Origin: Marinitoga piezophila KA3
GTDB taxonomy: Bacteria; Thermotogota; Thermotogae; Petrotogales; Petrotogaceae
DNA length: 64,000 nt
Assembly (NCBI RefSeq): GCF_000255135.1
Contig: NC_016751.1
Span: 1,798,001-1,862,000, forward strand
Reading direction: 5' to 3'
Under the pieces are notes generated by a model. That model ran no database searches and was not told the DNA's origin. It worked only from the letters and a program-made list of their open reading frames with translations. The position numbers and the translations under genes are program-made. Position 1 is the first letter of the stretch; every line of letters begins with the position of its first letter. Shown here piece by piece: positions 1 to 9,148 of this stretch.

Positions 1-688
1 GATAAATACGTTTTACAAGATCGAAAATTTCTTCTGTTGTTAAATTATCCTTTCCCCTTAAAATACTTTCAGAATACCCTAAAATAGCAGTTAAAGGTGT
101 TCTAACCTCATGTGTAATAAAACTTAAATATACACTGTTCATTTCATTTGCTTTCTTTTCCTCATCACGAAGAGATTTTAAAGTTAAAAACGTTGAGGCA
201 AAACTTCCAAATATTTTTAAAGATTTTTTAGCAGTTTCACTGAACTTTTTAAGTCTGAAATTATCAACATATATATGCCCTTTAATTTCATCTCCAACCT
301 TTAAAGGATAAGCAAGGGTAATCATATTTTCATGTTTTTCATGTAACTGTTTTACATTTTCATGGAAAATCCTCGATGGATTCTTAAATTCTTTAAAAGC
401 ATCAATTTCTATAATATCCTGAACATCTATATATTTGTAAATATATGAATCCTCAAGAGGAACTATAAGTTTTTCAACAATGTCATCATCATAATTATAG
501 CCAACTACAGCCTTATATAATGTATTGTCTATAAGCCAGATTGTACCAGCTTCTGCTTCAGGAATACTTTTAATAGCAACAGACAATAATTTTTTCATAA
601 ATTCCTTTTCATTTTCTTCACCGGTTAATTGTGAAGAAAGTTCTGCCATTAATTCAAAATTTGATAAAATATCGTTTTCGCAGTCCAT
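1..688 (-). CDS. GAF-domain sensor histidine kinase (C-terminus outside window)
   Basis: Only the first 229 or so codons are present; the gene runs off the left edge. The start is the ATG at 686-688 (MDCENDILSNFELM), preceded by a GGGGGG run. Residues about 10-165 read as a GAF-type sensor with no transmembrane segment, so the kinase is probably cytosolic. A HisKA helix follows with the phospho-acceptor motif HEVRTPL at about residue 193. The ATP-binding HATPase domain should lie outside the window. Known family role: autophosphorylating sensor of a two-component system. The ligand and response regulator cannot be seen; no cognate regulator is adjacent on this side. Confidence 0.85.
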   Translation of the reverse strand, partial: MDCENDILSNFELMAELSSQLTGEENEKEFMKKLLSVAIKSIPEAEAGTIWLIDNTLYKAVVGYNYDDDIVEKLIVPLEDSYIYKYIDVQDIIEIDAFKEFKNPSRIFHENVKQLHEKHENMITLAYPLKVGDEIKGHIYVDNFRLKKFSETAKKSLKIFGSFASTFLTLKSLRDEEKKANEMNSVYLSFITHEVRTPLTAILGYSESILRGKDNLTTEEIFDLVKRIY

Positions 689-751
689 GTTAGGTGCCCC
701 CCTGTATAAAAACTCACACATTTTAAAATTATAACATATCTTTTTTCATAA

Positions 752-1375
752 TCAAAATGTTAATGAAAAAATTTTCAATGTATTTTTAAAATCATCTATA
801 ATTCTTGCTGTTAATCCCCATATAATTTTGTTTTCGTAAAGATAAAAAAGTGTTTTATAATATCCCTTTCTCCAATTATAATTCTTGCCATTTGGAATTA
901 AATGATAAGGATAATCTTCTGGTGGTTCCATTTTTATATTTACCTTATACTTCAATGGTTCATTATTTAAGAAAAATTTTAAAGGAACAAAAAAGTACTC
1001 TTTCACTTCTTCATTAGGTCGAATATCAGAAATATCAAAATCTTTAATTTCTATAAGAAATGGATATATAACAAAATTAAAAGGTGTTGTGAAATAATCA
1101 AGTTGAGAGATTAATCGTACTTTTTCTTTTTTAATCCCCAATTCTTCATTTAATTCTCTTAAAGCAGCATCATATATTTCTTCACCTTTTTCAACAGCGC
1201 CTCCTGGCAAACTTACCTCGCGAGGTTGAGGTAAATGATCTGCACGAATTTCAAAAACAATATTTACCTCATTATCTATTTCCACAAGAGGTATTGTTAC
1301 AGCAAATCGTTTAAATTCAGAAATCAAATCTGGTTTATAATCTTTATAAATATTTTTGATCTTTTCTATATTCAT
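752..1375 (-). CDS. Nudix hydrolase, CoA-pyrophosphatase-like
   Basis: A 207-residue protein with a complete Nudix box at about residues 58-80 (G-x5-E-x7-REL-x-EE-x-G-I, beginning GAVEKGEE). This motif binds the metal and hydrolyses nucleoside-diphosphate-linked substrates. Length and layout resemble the NudL/YeaB CoA pyrophosphatase group, but the substrate is an inference. The start ATG overlaps the stop of the upstream mannose-6-phosphate isomerase gene (ATGA), so the two are co-transcribed and probably translationally coupled. A weak AAAGGA sits upstream. Confidence 0.85.
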   Translation of the reverse strand: MNIEKIKNIYKDYKPDLISEFKRFAVTIPLVEIDNEVNIVFEIRADHLPQPREVSLPGGAVEKGEEIYDAALRELNEELGIKKEKVRLISQLDYFTTPFNFVIYPFLIEIKDFDISDIRPNEEVKEYFFVPLKFFLNNEPLKYKVNIKMEPPEDYPYHLIPNGKNYNWRKGYYKTLFYLYENKIIWGLTARIIDDFKNTLKIFSLTF

Positions 1376-2178
1376 AATGTAAAGAATAGTCCTTTCTTTT
1401 TTGTTGTATATTCTAAATTAAAAGGAATTATAAATGTTTCATATGTTTCAAATTCCACAAAAATTCCAGGTCCTTTAATAGTTTCACCATTATCTTTTTC
1501 AAATATAGTAAAATATTGCGTTTTAAATTCTTTTGGTGAATTAGCAATTACAAATGGACAATTCTTCAAAGCATTTTTACCTTTTTCAACATGAATTTCC
1601 CTTGGCCTTCCCCAATCATATAATCTATATGTAAGATTTGAAGTTTGTTGAATTTCAAGCAATTTTGAATCTGGACCAAGTGTATGAACAACTCCTGCTG
1701 GAATAAATAATAAATCATTTTTATTAAGTATAGTTGGTTTAAAAACTTCATCCCAATTTTCAGATTCAATAGCTTTTTTATTTTTCTCAACATCATTAGA
1801 AATAAAAATTTCATTCTTTTCATTTAAAAAATACCATGCTTCAGTCTTTCCCCATGGTTCATTTTCAGCGTTTCTTGCAATATCATCATCTGGATGAACC
1901 TGAATTGAAAGCCATTGAGTGGTTGATATTAACTTTAACAATAACGGAATACGAGGTAATTCCATTCCAAAAATATCTTTTATATATTCAGAAGGCTTTC
2001 CATAAGAATTATTTGATTCCATACCATAAAGTTCCGTTTCATAACCCTCAAATCCGGAGAATAACCATACTTCTCCTATTTTATCCATATTTTCAATATT
2101 AAAATCTTTATTTAAAGAAAAATCACCCCATACCTTTTCAACAAAAATAGGTTTTGACTTTAATATTTCATCAAACAT
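1372..2178 (-). CDS. manA: class I mannose-6-phosphate isomerase
   Basis: Interconverts mannose-6-phosphate and fructose-6-phosphate in sugar metabolism, with zinc as cofactor. The cupin-type motif QVHPDD (residues about 93-98) and the downstream segment with PAGVVHTLG fit the type I PMI family, in the short form of about 270 residues. I place the start at the ATG at 2178 (MFDEILKSKP), because GGGTGA lies at good distance; the GTG three codons upstream sits inside that ribosome binding site. It is the first gene of a two-gene operon with the Nudix hydrolase. Confidence 0.9.
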   Translation of the reverse strand: MFDEILKSKPIFVEKVWGDFSLNKDFNIENMDKIGEVWLFSGFEGYETELYGMESNNSYGKPSEYIKDIFGMELPRIPLLLKLISTTQWLSIQVHPDDDIARNAENEPWGKTEAWYFLNEKNEIFISNDVEKNKKAIESENWDEVFKPTILNKNDLLFIPAGVVHTLGPDSKLLEIQQTSNLTYRLYDWGRPREIHVEKGKNALKNCPFVIANSPKEFKTQYFTIFEKDNGETIKGPGIFVEFETYETFIIPFNLEYTTKKKGLFFTL

Positions 2179-2340
2179 ATAAATCACCCTTCATAATATA
2201 ATTTTTATTACTACATAATAATATTATATCATAAAAAAAATTACTCATGCGGTAAAATCTCTTATAAAAAAGTGTATCATATGATATAATTTATCATATA
2301 AAATAATTTGAAAAACAAACAATAAAACAGGAGGAGTTAT

Positions 2341-3201
2341 ATGTTAAAAGCATACTTTTTATTGCTATTTGTAACCTTCATCTGGGGAAGTACATTTCCT
2401 CTAATAAAAATGACAGTTGGAGAAAATGATGTTTATATCTTTTTAACCTTAAGATTTGCAATAGCATCATTGCTTTCATTTCTAATCTGGAAAAAGCAAA
2501 ACTTTAAATACGGTATGATAATAGGAATATTCATTGCTCTTGGATATATTACGCAAACAATAGGATTAACTCTTACAACAGCTTCAAAAAGCGGATTTAT
2601 AACATCATTATATATAATCATGGTTCCATTTTTTTCGTATCTTGTAGAAAAAGAAAAAGCGCATTTAAACCATATTATAGCATTACCTTTTGCAATTACA
2701 GGTTCTTATCTATTATCAGGAGGAATTTCAGGATTTAATTTTGGCGATTTTCTCACATTATTATGCGCAATATTCTTTGCATTATCAATGGTATATATTA
2801 CAAAGTATTCAAAGATAGAAAAAGAAACATCATTACTTGGATATCAATTCTTATTTGTTGCAGTATTAAATGGTGCATTATCATTAACAAAACCCATTCA
2901 TATAACTCTTCCTATGATTGGCACAGCATTGTTTACAGCAGTTCTTGCTACAATATTTGCAACACTTGTACAATTAAAATATCAAAAAGTTGTTTCCACC
3001 AATACCACAGCATTTATATTTATTGGAGAACCAATATTTGCAATGCTATCATCATTTATAATATTGCACGAAAGAATGACGTCAACACAAATAATAGGCG
3101 GAATAATACTCATTATAGCTCTTGTAATTGCATCATTAAACTTTACCAGAAAAACAAATAAAGAGAATTATATTGAAAAAGGAGTTGAAGAAGAAATATG
3201 A
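2341..3201 (+). CDS. EamA/DMT-family transporter
   Basis: A 286-residue polytopic membrane protein with about ten hydrophobic segments arranged as two EamA repeats. It starts with the family-typical FVTFIWGSTFPLIKM near residue 10, and a second repeat begins around residue 145. The DMT superfamily exports metabolites or amino acids; the substrate cannot be read from sequence. The ribosome binding site GGAGGAG is directly upstream of the ATG. A TATAAT box at 2285-2290 lies within the palindromic stretch TATCATATGATA. The stop overlaps the next start by four bases. Confidence 0.85.
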   Translation: MLKAYFLLLFVTFIWGSTFPLIKMTVGENDVYIFLTLRFAIASLLSFLIWKKQNFKYGMIIGIFIALGYITQTIGLTLTTASKSGFITSLYIIMVPFFSYLVEKEKAHLNHIIALPFAITGSYLLSGGISGFNFGDFLTLLCAIFFALSMVYITKYSKIEKETSLLGYQFLFVAVLNGALSLTKPIHITLPMIGTALFTAVLATIFATLVQLKYQKVVSTNTTAFIFIGEPIFAMLSSFIILHERMTSTQIIGGIILIIALVIASLNFTRKTNKENYIEKGVEEEI

Positions 3202-4511
3202 AAAAAATAGTATTAATACTTATAGCTATACTTTTAGTATCTTTTAACGGTTTTGCTAACTTTTCCTTTAACTTTATTGCAGATTATACAATTACCAATT
3301 CAGCTACAAGCGATTATCTTCAACTAATTGGTGGATATTATTCAGACAACTTTGAAGCAATTATAGACTTTCCGGTAAGAAAAGATGGAAAATATGTATT
3401 TACAGATCATGCCTCCTTTATACTAAACCATTATTTCTTAATACAGCAGGGATACTTAAAGGTTTATTTTAATAAAGATTTTTATTTAAGAGTTGGTCAG
3501 AGCCAGTTAAAAGATACAATAGATTCAAAATATGCATTATTTATAAATCAAAATATTTATAAAACCAATATAGAACTATCATTTGAAAATGACAACGCCT
3601 TTTATAGGGCCTTCTGGGTACCATTAAATGAATATTCGAAATACGGTTATCCAGATAGAGGAATGAATTTTAAAACCTTTGGGATAAAATTTGGCAATTT
3701 TAAAATTGGTTATGAAGATTCTGTTATATATACAGATAGAACTGTAGATATCTATTATCTATTTTCACCATTTCCTGTGCCTATTATTCAGGCTTATAAA
3801 AATTCAATGATTGCACCCTGGGGAGAATATGTAAACGACAATTCTATTGTGGGATTATTCATGGAATACGATAATCAAAAATATAAATATTTCCTTCAGG
3901 TTCTTGCTGATGACTTAAATATGAATAGATATTTTGATCCAGACTCATATCAAAATCCCGATAAGGTTGCATGGTCCACGGGATTAAATATCAGGACTAA
4001 TTCTGGAAAGTTTGGTATTTATAATGCAGGTGCAACAAAATACACATATGAAAGGCTTCCAAAACCATATGAATATACGCAATACCCAGCGTCTGTATAT
4101 CCTGGCGGAATTATAGATTACAAGGACAATTATATTGGATATTTATATGGTGAGGATTCATTATCCACATTATTAGAGTACGAAAATACATTTGATAAAT
4201 TATGGTTGAAAGCCAGTGGAGAATATGTAATATCCGGTTCAAAATCGCCACATGATCCATGGCATGAAGAATCTAATTATATTCCTGGAACACATTTTTT
4301 AGAAGAAAAAGTAAAAGAATATATGTATAGCTTTGAAACACAATTAAAATATCAGCTAACTTCAAACATTCTTTTAGGAACAGATTATAAATACACTAAA
4401 TATATAAATAAAATAGCATTAGTTGATGATTTATACTGGAAACCACAGAAAGGAGTAAATGAGAATATTAACTCTTTTTCTATATATTTCATTATTAACT
4501 TTCAATTTTAA
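3198..4511 (+). CDS. exported beta-rich protein, putative outer-membrane (toga) protein
   Basis: A 437-residue protein with an N-terminal signal peptide (residues 1-20, MKKIVLILIAILLVSFNGFA). The rest is rich in aromatic residues and alternating hydrophobic strands (many short stretches such as YFNKDFYLRVGQ). It ends in Phe (IYFIINFQF), the usual end of outer-membrane barrels. No enzymatic motif is seen. A role as barrel or porin in the toga is inferred from composition and the terminal Phe. It overlaps the upstream DMT transporter gene by ATGA and is followed by a ThiF-like gene, so a three-gene operon is likely. Confidence 0.6.
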   Translation: MKKIVLILIAILLVSFNGFANFSFNFIADYTITNSATSDYLQLIGGYYSDNFEAIIDFPVRKDGKYVFTDHASFILNHYFLIQQGYLKVYFNKDFYLRVGQSQLKDTIDSKYALFINQNIYKTNIELSFENDNAFYRAFWVPLNEYSKYGYPDRGMNFKTFGIKFGNFKIGYEDSVIYTDRTVDIYYLFSPFPVPIIQAYKNSMIAPWGEYVNDNSIVGLFMEYDNQKYKYFLQVLADDLNMNRYFDPDSYQNPDKVAWSTGLNIRTNSGKFGIYNAGATKYTYERLPKPYEYTQYPASVYPGGIIDYKDNYIGYLYGEDSLSTLLEYENTFDKLWLKASGEYVISGSKSPHDPWHEESNYIPGTHFLEEKVKEYMYSFETQLKYQLTSNILLGTDYKYTKYINKIALVDDLYWKPQKGVNENINSFSIYFIINFQF

Positions 4512-4525
4512 AGAGGTGAAAACCT

Positions 4526-5191
4526 TTGAGATATAATCGACATGAAATCCTATTTGGAAGAGATTTTGAAAAAATAAGAAACTCAAGTATTATGGTTTGT
4601 GGGGCAGGAGGTTTAGGAAGTAACGTTTTAATGCAAATTTCAAGATTAGGTGTAAAGAAAATACATATATATGACAATGGAATTCTCGATGAACCTGATC
4701 TAAATAGACAGATATTATATGATATTGAAGATATTGGAAAAAAGAAGGTTATTGCAGCAAAAGAAAAGTTAGAAAAAATCAATCCAGAAGTAAAGTATTA
4801 TATATATGATGAAAAAATAACAGAAGACACTAAATTCCCTGATGTAGATATAATAATAGATTGTCTGGATAACTTTGAAGGTCGTAAAATAATTGATAAA
4901 AGAGCATTTGAAAAAAATATTCCTTATATTCATGGTGGTGTGGAAGGGTATTATGGGCAGGTAACAGATATTATTCCCGGGAAAACAAAGCGACTATTTG
5001 AAATCTTTGGAGATATTGAAGATACAGGAGAAACAAAATATGTTGTTCCATATGCTGTATCCATGATAGCTTCACTTCAGGTAAGTGAAACCATAAAAAT
5101 TATTACAGGAGATTACGAAAATGCACTTATAAACAAATTAATGATAATGGATTTAAAATATAATACATTTGATATAATAGAAATAAACTAG
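4526..5191 (+). CDS. ThiF/MoeB/HesA-family adenylyltransferase lacking zinc and catalytic cysteines
   Basis: A 221-residue protein starting at TTG (4526-4528) behind AAGAGGTG. It has the Rossmann ATP loop VCGAGGLGSN (about residues 24-33), the basic segment NRQILYDIEDIGKKK, and the DCLDN...R segment of E1-like adenylating enzymes. These activate the C-terminus of a ubiquitin-like sulfur carrier. The two CxxC zinc sites and the C-terminal catalytic Cys loop seen in MoeB and ThiF are absent; the only cysteines are in VCGAGG and DCLDN. The substrate is unknown, and no ThiS or MoaD gene is adjacent. The stop codon is built into the downstream terminator. Confidence 0.75.
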   Translation: MRYNRHEILFGRDFEKIRNSSIMVCGAGGLGSNVLMQISRLGVKKIHIYDNGILDEPDLNRQILYDIEDIGKKKVIAAKEKLEKINPEVKYYIYDEKITEDTKFPDVDIIIDCLDNFEGRKIIDKRAFEKNIPYIHGGVEGYYGQVTDIIPGKTKRLFEIFGDIEDTGETKYVVPYAVSMIASLQVSETIKIITGDYENALINKLMIMDLKYNTFDIIEIN

Positions 5192-5219
5192 CCTTTCCGT
5201 TTTGGAAAGGCTAGTTTTA
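5188..5219 (+). terminator. intrinsic terminator after the ThiF-like gene
   Basis: An 11-bp perfect stem (5188-5198 with 5204-5214, CTAGCCTTTCC/GGAAAGGCTAG) with a 5-nt loop, followed by TTTTATT. The stop codon TAG lies inside the left arm. Confidence 0.85.
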
Positions 5220-5244
5220 TTAAATTTTTTTTTATGATATTCAT

Positions 5245-5271
5245 AAAAAAATCCCGGCTAACGCCGGGATT
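5245..5271 (-). terminator. intrinsic terminator of the Omp-beta-type gene
   Basis: Stem AATCCCGGC (5250-5258) pairs with GCCGGGATT (5263-5271) around a 4-nt loop. Read on the minus strand it is followed by a run of Ts (5245-5250), so it ends the minus-strand transcript. Confidence 0.85.
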
Positions 5272-5290
5272 GTATTAATTTAAATCCAGA

Positions 5291-6880
5291 TTAAAATTCT
5301 ACTGAACCTTTTACGTATGCGTACCAGTGCATATCTTCGTCATTAGCGCTGAATTTGCCGTTGTATGTACCAGCAACAACACCAAAGTTGAAGATTGAGT
5401 ATTCATAATCTGCAGTTACTGAGTAACCCATTGCATTATCATTGTTTGTGTCATCTTTATCTAAGTCGTAGTATACATCTGCAGCAACTGTTACATTTTC
5501 TAATGGAGTTACTGTTGCATTTACATTTACATTAGCAATGTAATCCATGTCTTTACCTTTTTCCATTGTAATAGCTGATTTTAATAATGCTGATAATGAA
5601 ACCATATCCATATCGTAACCAGCTGAAACATTTACAAATGCATATTGTGTATCATCTTTTACTAATGAGTAGTAATATGTATCTTCTACACCTAATGTTA
5701 ATCCAGCTACATTAACTGATAAGTCTAAACCAGCTTCGATCTGTGTTGCATCTGAACTTGTAGCTTTTGTAGCTTTTTCTTCAATAATAGCGAATTTCTG
5801 TGATGTATAACCTTTATCTTTTGTAGCTTTTGCAGGTGTCTGATTGATTTTGTTAAAGAATTTAACGTGTGGTGTTAATGATAATAATTCACCTAAAGCA
5901 AATTCATTTGAGTATGATAATGTAAGAACATATTCTTTATCTAATTCATGTTTGCTTTTTGCTGTGTAATTTTTGTAAACTGCTGTAATATCTGTAGCAT
6001 CTTCTGTTTTTGTTCCGTCGTCATAATCTGCACTTTTACCAACAGCTACTTCTGATGTATATGTTGTTTTTGTAGCCTTTAAAGTAGTTGTTTTTATTGA
6101 AGAAACAAAATCTCCACCAGCATTTGACATTCCATAGTGAGCTGATACTGATAAACCAGCAACTACAGCAAAGTCAGCTGAGAAGTCTACACCATAGAAT
6201 GGAGCTGTATATGAAGCACCGCTTAAAAGTGTTAAATCATCTAATTTCCATGTTGTTTTTGTATATGTGTATGTTGATGTTCCTGTTAATGCAACGCTTT
6301 CTTTAGCTGCAGGTAATTCCCATTCTTTTCCTGATGCATCGAAGTAACCTAATACTTCAGCGTCTTTTGAGAAGTAGTTAACTCCGTAATTACCAGCAAC
6401 GCTAACATCTGAGAATATTGAATCTAAACCAAATTTTGCAACTGGTAATGCGTATTCTACTGTTAATGAGTAGTCAGCAAATTCCATTTTTGCATCTTTA
6501 ACAGCTTTTGTTTTATTAACATAATCTTTTGCACCTAAATCTTCTAAAGTTACTGATAAACCAGCAACTGCTGCAGGTTCAATAGTTAATGCGTTTTTAG
6601 CCAAGGATAAATCGAATAATTTACCTTCAAATGCAACACCGCTTACTGTAACATCTGAACCATCCCATTCCCATGCTGCTGTCCATGTTCCATCTGTTGT
6701 TGCTGCTTCAAAAGTTCCTTCTGCACCCCATGTTCCGCTACCAGCTGGGCCAGCAACTAAATCAAAACCATTTTCATCAAATACTAATTCGAAGCTTGCT
6801 GATCCACTAACTGTAAGTGCAGGATTAGCAAACATAGCTACGGATAATAATGCTACTAAAAACACCAATACTTTCTTCAT
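5291..6880 (-). CDS. Omp-beta-like toga outer-membrane protein
   Basis: A 529-residue secreted protein. The signal peptide is MKKVLVFLVALLSVAMFA, with cleavage likely before NPALTVSG. The body is Gly/Ala/Thr/Tyr-rich, with long runs of alternating strands (TVEYALPVAKFGLDS and similar), and the last residue is Phe (YVKGSVEF). In Thermotogota the toga is a lattice of a porin-like beta protein plus an SLH-anchored alpha protein; the neighbour at 7000-7863 is the alpha type, so this is assigned as the beta partner by context and composition. Expression should be strong: TTGACA/TAGAAT promoter, AAGGAGGT ribosome binding site and a dedicated terminator. Confidence 0.7.
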   Translation of the reverse strand: MKKVLVFLVALLSVAMFANPALTVSGSASFELVFDENGFDLVAGPAGSGTWGAEGTFEAATTDGTWTAAWEWDGSDVTVSGVAFEGKLFDLSLAKNALTIEPAAVAGLSVTLEDLGAKDYVNKTKAVKDAKMEFADYSLTVEYALPVAKFGLDSIFSDVSVAGNYGVNYFSKDAEVLGYFDASGKEWELPAAKESVALTGTSTYTYTKTTWKLDDLTLLSGASYTAPFYGVDFSADFAVVAGLSVSAHYGMSNAGGDFVSSIKTTTLKATKTTYTSEVAVGKSADYDDGTKTEDATDITAVYKNYTAKSKHELDKEYVLTLSYSNEFALGELLSLTPHVKFFNKINQTPAKATKDKGYTSQKFAIIEEKATKATSSDATQIEAGLDLSVNVAGLTLGVEDTYYYSLVKDDTQYAFVNVSAGYDMDMVSLSALLKSAITMEKGKDMDYIANVNVNATVTPLENVTVAADVYYDLDKDDTNNDNAMGYSVTADYEYSIFNFGVVAGTYNGKFSANDEDMHWYAYVKGSVEF

Positions 6881-6928
6881 TCAAACAACCTCCTTAAATA
6901 TAGTTTTGTTTTGACTTAAACTGTAATT

Positions 6929-6957
6929 ATTCTATCATAACTCTGCAAAAATGTCAA
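6929..6957 (-). promoter_or_regulatory. sigma70-type promoter of the Omp-beta-type gene
   Basis: On the minus strand, TTGACA (6952-6957) is followed after 17 bp by TAGAAT (6929-6934). Transcription would begin near 6922, about 40 nt before the ATG. Confidence 0.8.
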
Positions 6958-6999
6958 GTCTTTTTTAACATTAAATTAATTAATCACATGTTTTACTTA

Positions 7000-7863
7000 T
7001 TAAAATACAAATGCTAATACAGCTGCTAATACTGCTGCTCCAATTCCAACCATGGCCATGGTATTTGCGGAATTAGCTTTTTCTTCTACTGCATTTATTT
7101 TTTCTGTGTTAGCATTAACATTTCCTTCAATTGTAGAAACTTTTGTATTTAAAGAATCAACTGAATCACTTAAATCTAACATATCTTCAACAACCATATC
7201 TGCATTATTAAATGCTCTGTAAGCAACTTTCGTTATTGTTTCTAACTTTGTAGAAACCTTGTTTAATTCTTCTGAAAGTTCTTTAACTTTTTCAACATCA
7301 GCTTTTTTAGCAATTAAAGCTTTTAATTCTTCATGAGCTTTTACATTTTCACCTGATACATAGTCAAGATCGCTCTGTAATGTTTCTAATTCTTCCCATA
7401 AACCATCAATATTTTCTGTGTTTACAGAAACATCATCAGTATTTTTGCTTAATGCATTTTCAAGAGAAGTTACTCTATCCCCTAAATCAAGAACCATGTA
7501 TTTTGTTTCCAATAATTTTCTTGAAGTTTCACCTTTAAGTTTTGATACATCACTTTTTACTGATAAAGCATCATCTAATTTTTTGTTTAATAATCCCATA
7601 ACTGTTTCTACTCTTTTTATATCTTCTGCTTTTGCCAATACAGGGTCGTTTTCAATGTAAGTTAATGTGTCTGATAATAATTCAGCAACTTCAGCTTTTG
7701 TTAAAACAACATCTGGATTGAAGTTATCTTCCATAGGAAGAATACCTCTGTTTGCTAAATCCATAACGTATTCATATGCCCAGTGATCCTCTGGAACATC
7801 AACAAACGCAAATGAATAGATACCAAAAAGTACTAATGCCATTACTAAAAGTGCTTTACGCAT
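7000..7863 (-). CDS. Omp-alpha-like toga anchor protein (SLH domain, coiled coil, C-terminal membrane segment)
   Basis: A 287-residue protein. The signal peptide (MRKALLVMALVLFGIYSFA) is followed by an S-layer homology domain (about residues 20-70: FVDVPEDHWAYEYV ... LTKAEVAELL). A long heptad-rich coiled coil follows (about 75-265), then a hydrophobic C-terminal anchor (AMVGIGAAVLAAVLAFVF). This is the layout of Thermotoga Omp-alpha, which binds the cell wall through SLH and spans the periplasm to the toga. The start is the ATG at 7863, behind AGAGGGGGT; an 18-codon upstream extension is ignored. It lies directly upstream of the beta-type gene. Confidence 0.85.
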   Translation of the reverse strand: MRKALLVMALVLFGIYSFAFVDVPEDHWAYEYVMDLANRGILPMEDNFNPDVVLTKAEVAELLSDTLTYIENDPVLAKAEDIKRVETVMGLLNKKLDDALSVKSDVSKLKGETSRKLLETKYMVLDLGDRVTSLENALSKNTDDVSVNTENIDGLWEELETLQSDLDYVSGENVKAHEELKALIAKKADVEKVKELSEELNKVSTKLETITKVAYRAFNNADMVVEDMLDLSDSVDSLNTKVSTIEGNVNANTEKINAVEEKANSANTMAMVGIGAAVLAAVLAFVF

Positions 7864-7950
7864 ACGCTCTACCCCCTCTTTTAAATTTTTGAATTTTAAA
7901 TAGTTGTTAATACACACTATTTATATTATACTATAAATTTTTTTAATTTT

Positions 7951-9141
7951 TTACTTTGTTTTGAGGTTAAAAAACCTTCTTTTTCCAATTCTTAGAATGT
8001 CATTGTCTTTAATTTCCAATAATTGGAAAGGATCATTGATTTTCGTTTTATTTATTCTAACTCCACCCTGCTTTATTAATCTTTTTGCTTCACTTTTACT
8101 TGAAATTGAATTCGTTTTCATTAATAAATCAATAGCTGTTATTTCTTTTTCAACTGTTAATTCTTCCATTTCATCGGGAATATCCTTTTTCTGGAAAACT
8201 TTTACAAATTCATTTTGAGCATATTCCGCCTTTTCTTTTCCATGGAAGAATTTTACAATTTCATATGCGAGTTTCATTTTTATGTCTCTTGGATTTACTG
8301 AATTTTCTTTCATTTGTTTTTCATATTCTTTTATTTCGTTTTCTGGAACATCTGTGGCAAGTCTCATATACTTCAATATTAATGTGTCAGGAATAGACAT
8401 TACTTTTCCATACATATCAAATGGTTCATCTTCAAATGCAATGTAATTATCATATGATTTACTCATTTTTAGATGGCCATCTGTTCCCTCAATTATAGGC
8501 ATTGTTAATACAATTTGTGATTTCTGGCCATATGCTTCCTGAATTTTTCTTCCAACCAATAAATTAAATAATTGATCAGTTCCCCCTATTTCAATGTCAG
8601 ACTCAACCATTACTGAATCATATGCCTGAGCAAGAGGATATAAAAATTCAGATACGCTAATAGGTTCATTGTTTGCAAGACGTTTGGCAAAATCATCTCT
8701 TTCAAGCATTCTTGCAACGGTGTAATGTGAGGAAAGTTTAACTACATCGTGGAATGTCATTTTGTCAAACCATTCACCATTATATCTAACCTCTGTTTTT
8801 TCTTTGTCTAAGATTTTAAATGCCTGTTTTTGATAGGATTCTGCATTTTTCTTTACTTCTTCAAGGGTGAGCATAGGTCTTGTTTTTGATCTTCCTGAAG
8901 GATCACCAATTCTTGCAGTGAAGTCACCAATGATAAGTACAACTTGATGGCCTAAATCCTGAAATTCTCTTAATTTTTTTAATACTACAGCATGACCAAG
9001 ATGTAGATCCGGCCTTGATGGATCTACTCCTAATTTAATTCTTAATTTACTTTTTTCTTTAAGTCTTTCCTTTAATTCCTCTTCATTGATTAAATCAACT
9101 GTGTTTCTTTTTATTATCTCAAGCTGCTTTTCTACGTCCAC
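7951..9141 (-). CDS. tyrS: tyrosyl-tRNA synthetase
   Basis: A 396-residue class I aminoacyl-tRNA synthetase that charges tRNA-Tyr. The HIGH-type motif is HLGH (PDLHLGHAVVLKK, about residues 45-57) and the class I loop is KMSKS (about residue 227). The substrate-binding block with YPLAQAYDSV and GGTDQ is present. A C-terminal S4 RNA-binding domain begins near residue 335 (SSKSEAKRLIKQGGVRIN). The start is GTG at 9141, with GAGGTGA upstream that lies in the end of secG. It probably forms an operon with secG and may read into the toga genes. Confidence 0.93.
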   Translation of the reverse strand: MDVEKQLEIIKRNTVDLINEEELKERLKEKSKLRIKLGVDPSRPDLHLGHAVVLKKLREFQDLGHQVVLIIGDFTARIGDPSGRSKTRPMLTLEEVKKNAESYQKQAFKILDKEKTEVRYNGEWFDKMTFHDVVKLSSHYTVARMLERDDFAKRLANNEPISVSEFLYPLAQAYDSVMVESDIEIGGTDQLFNLLVGRKIQEAYGQKSQIVLTMPIIEGTDGHLKMSKSYDNYIAFEDEPFDMYGKVMSIPDTLILKYMRLATDVPENEIKEYEKQMKENSVNPRDIKMKLAYEIVKFFHGKEKAEYAQNEFVKVFQKKDIPDEMEELTVEKEITAIDLLMKTNSISSKSEAKRLIKQGGVRINKTKINDPFQLLEIKDNDILRIGKRRFFNLKTK

Positions 9142-9148
9142 TACTTAA

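Noticed and set aside
2275-2299. Palindrome TATCATATGATA and repeat TATCATAT over the -10 region of the DMT transporter gene as an operator
   Set aside because: Short and made only of common AT words, including the frequent extended -10 TATGATATAAT; not distinguishable from chance here.
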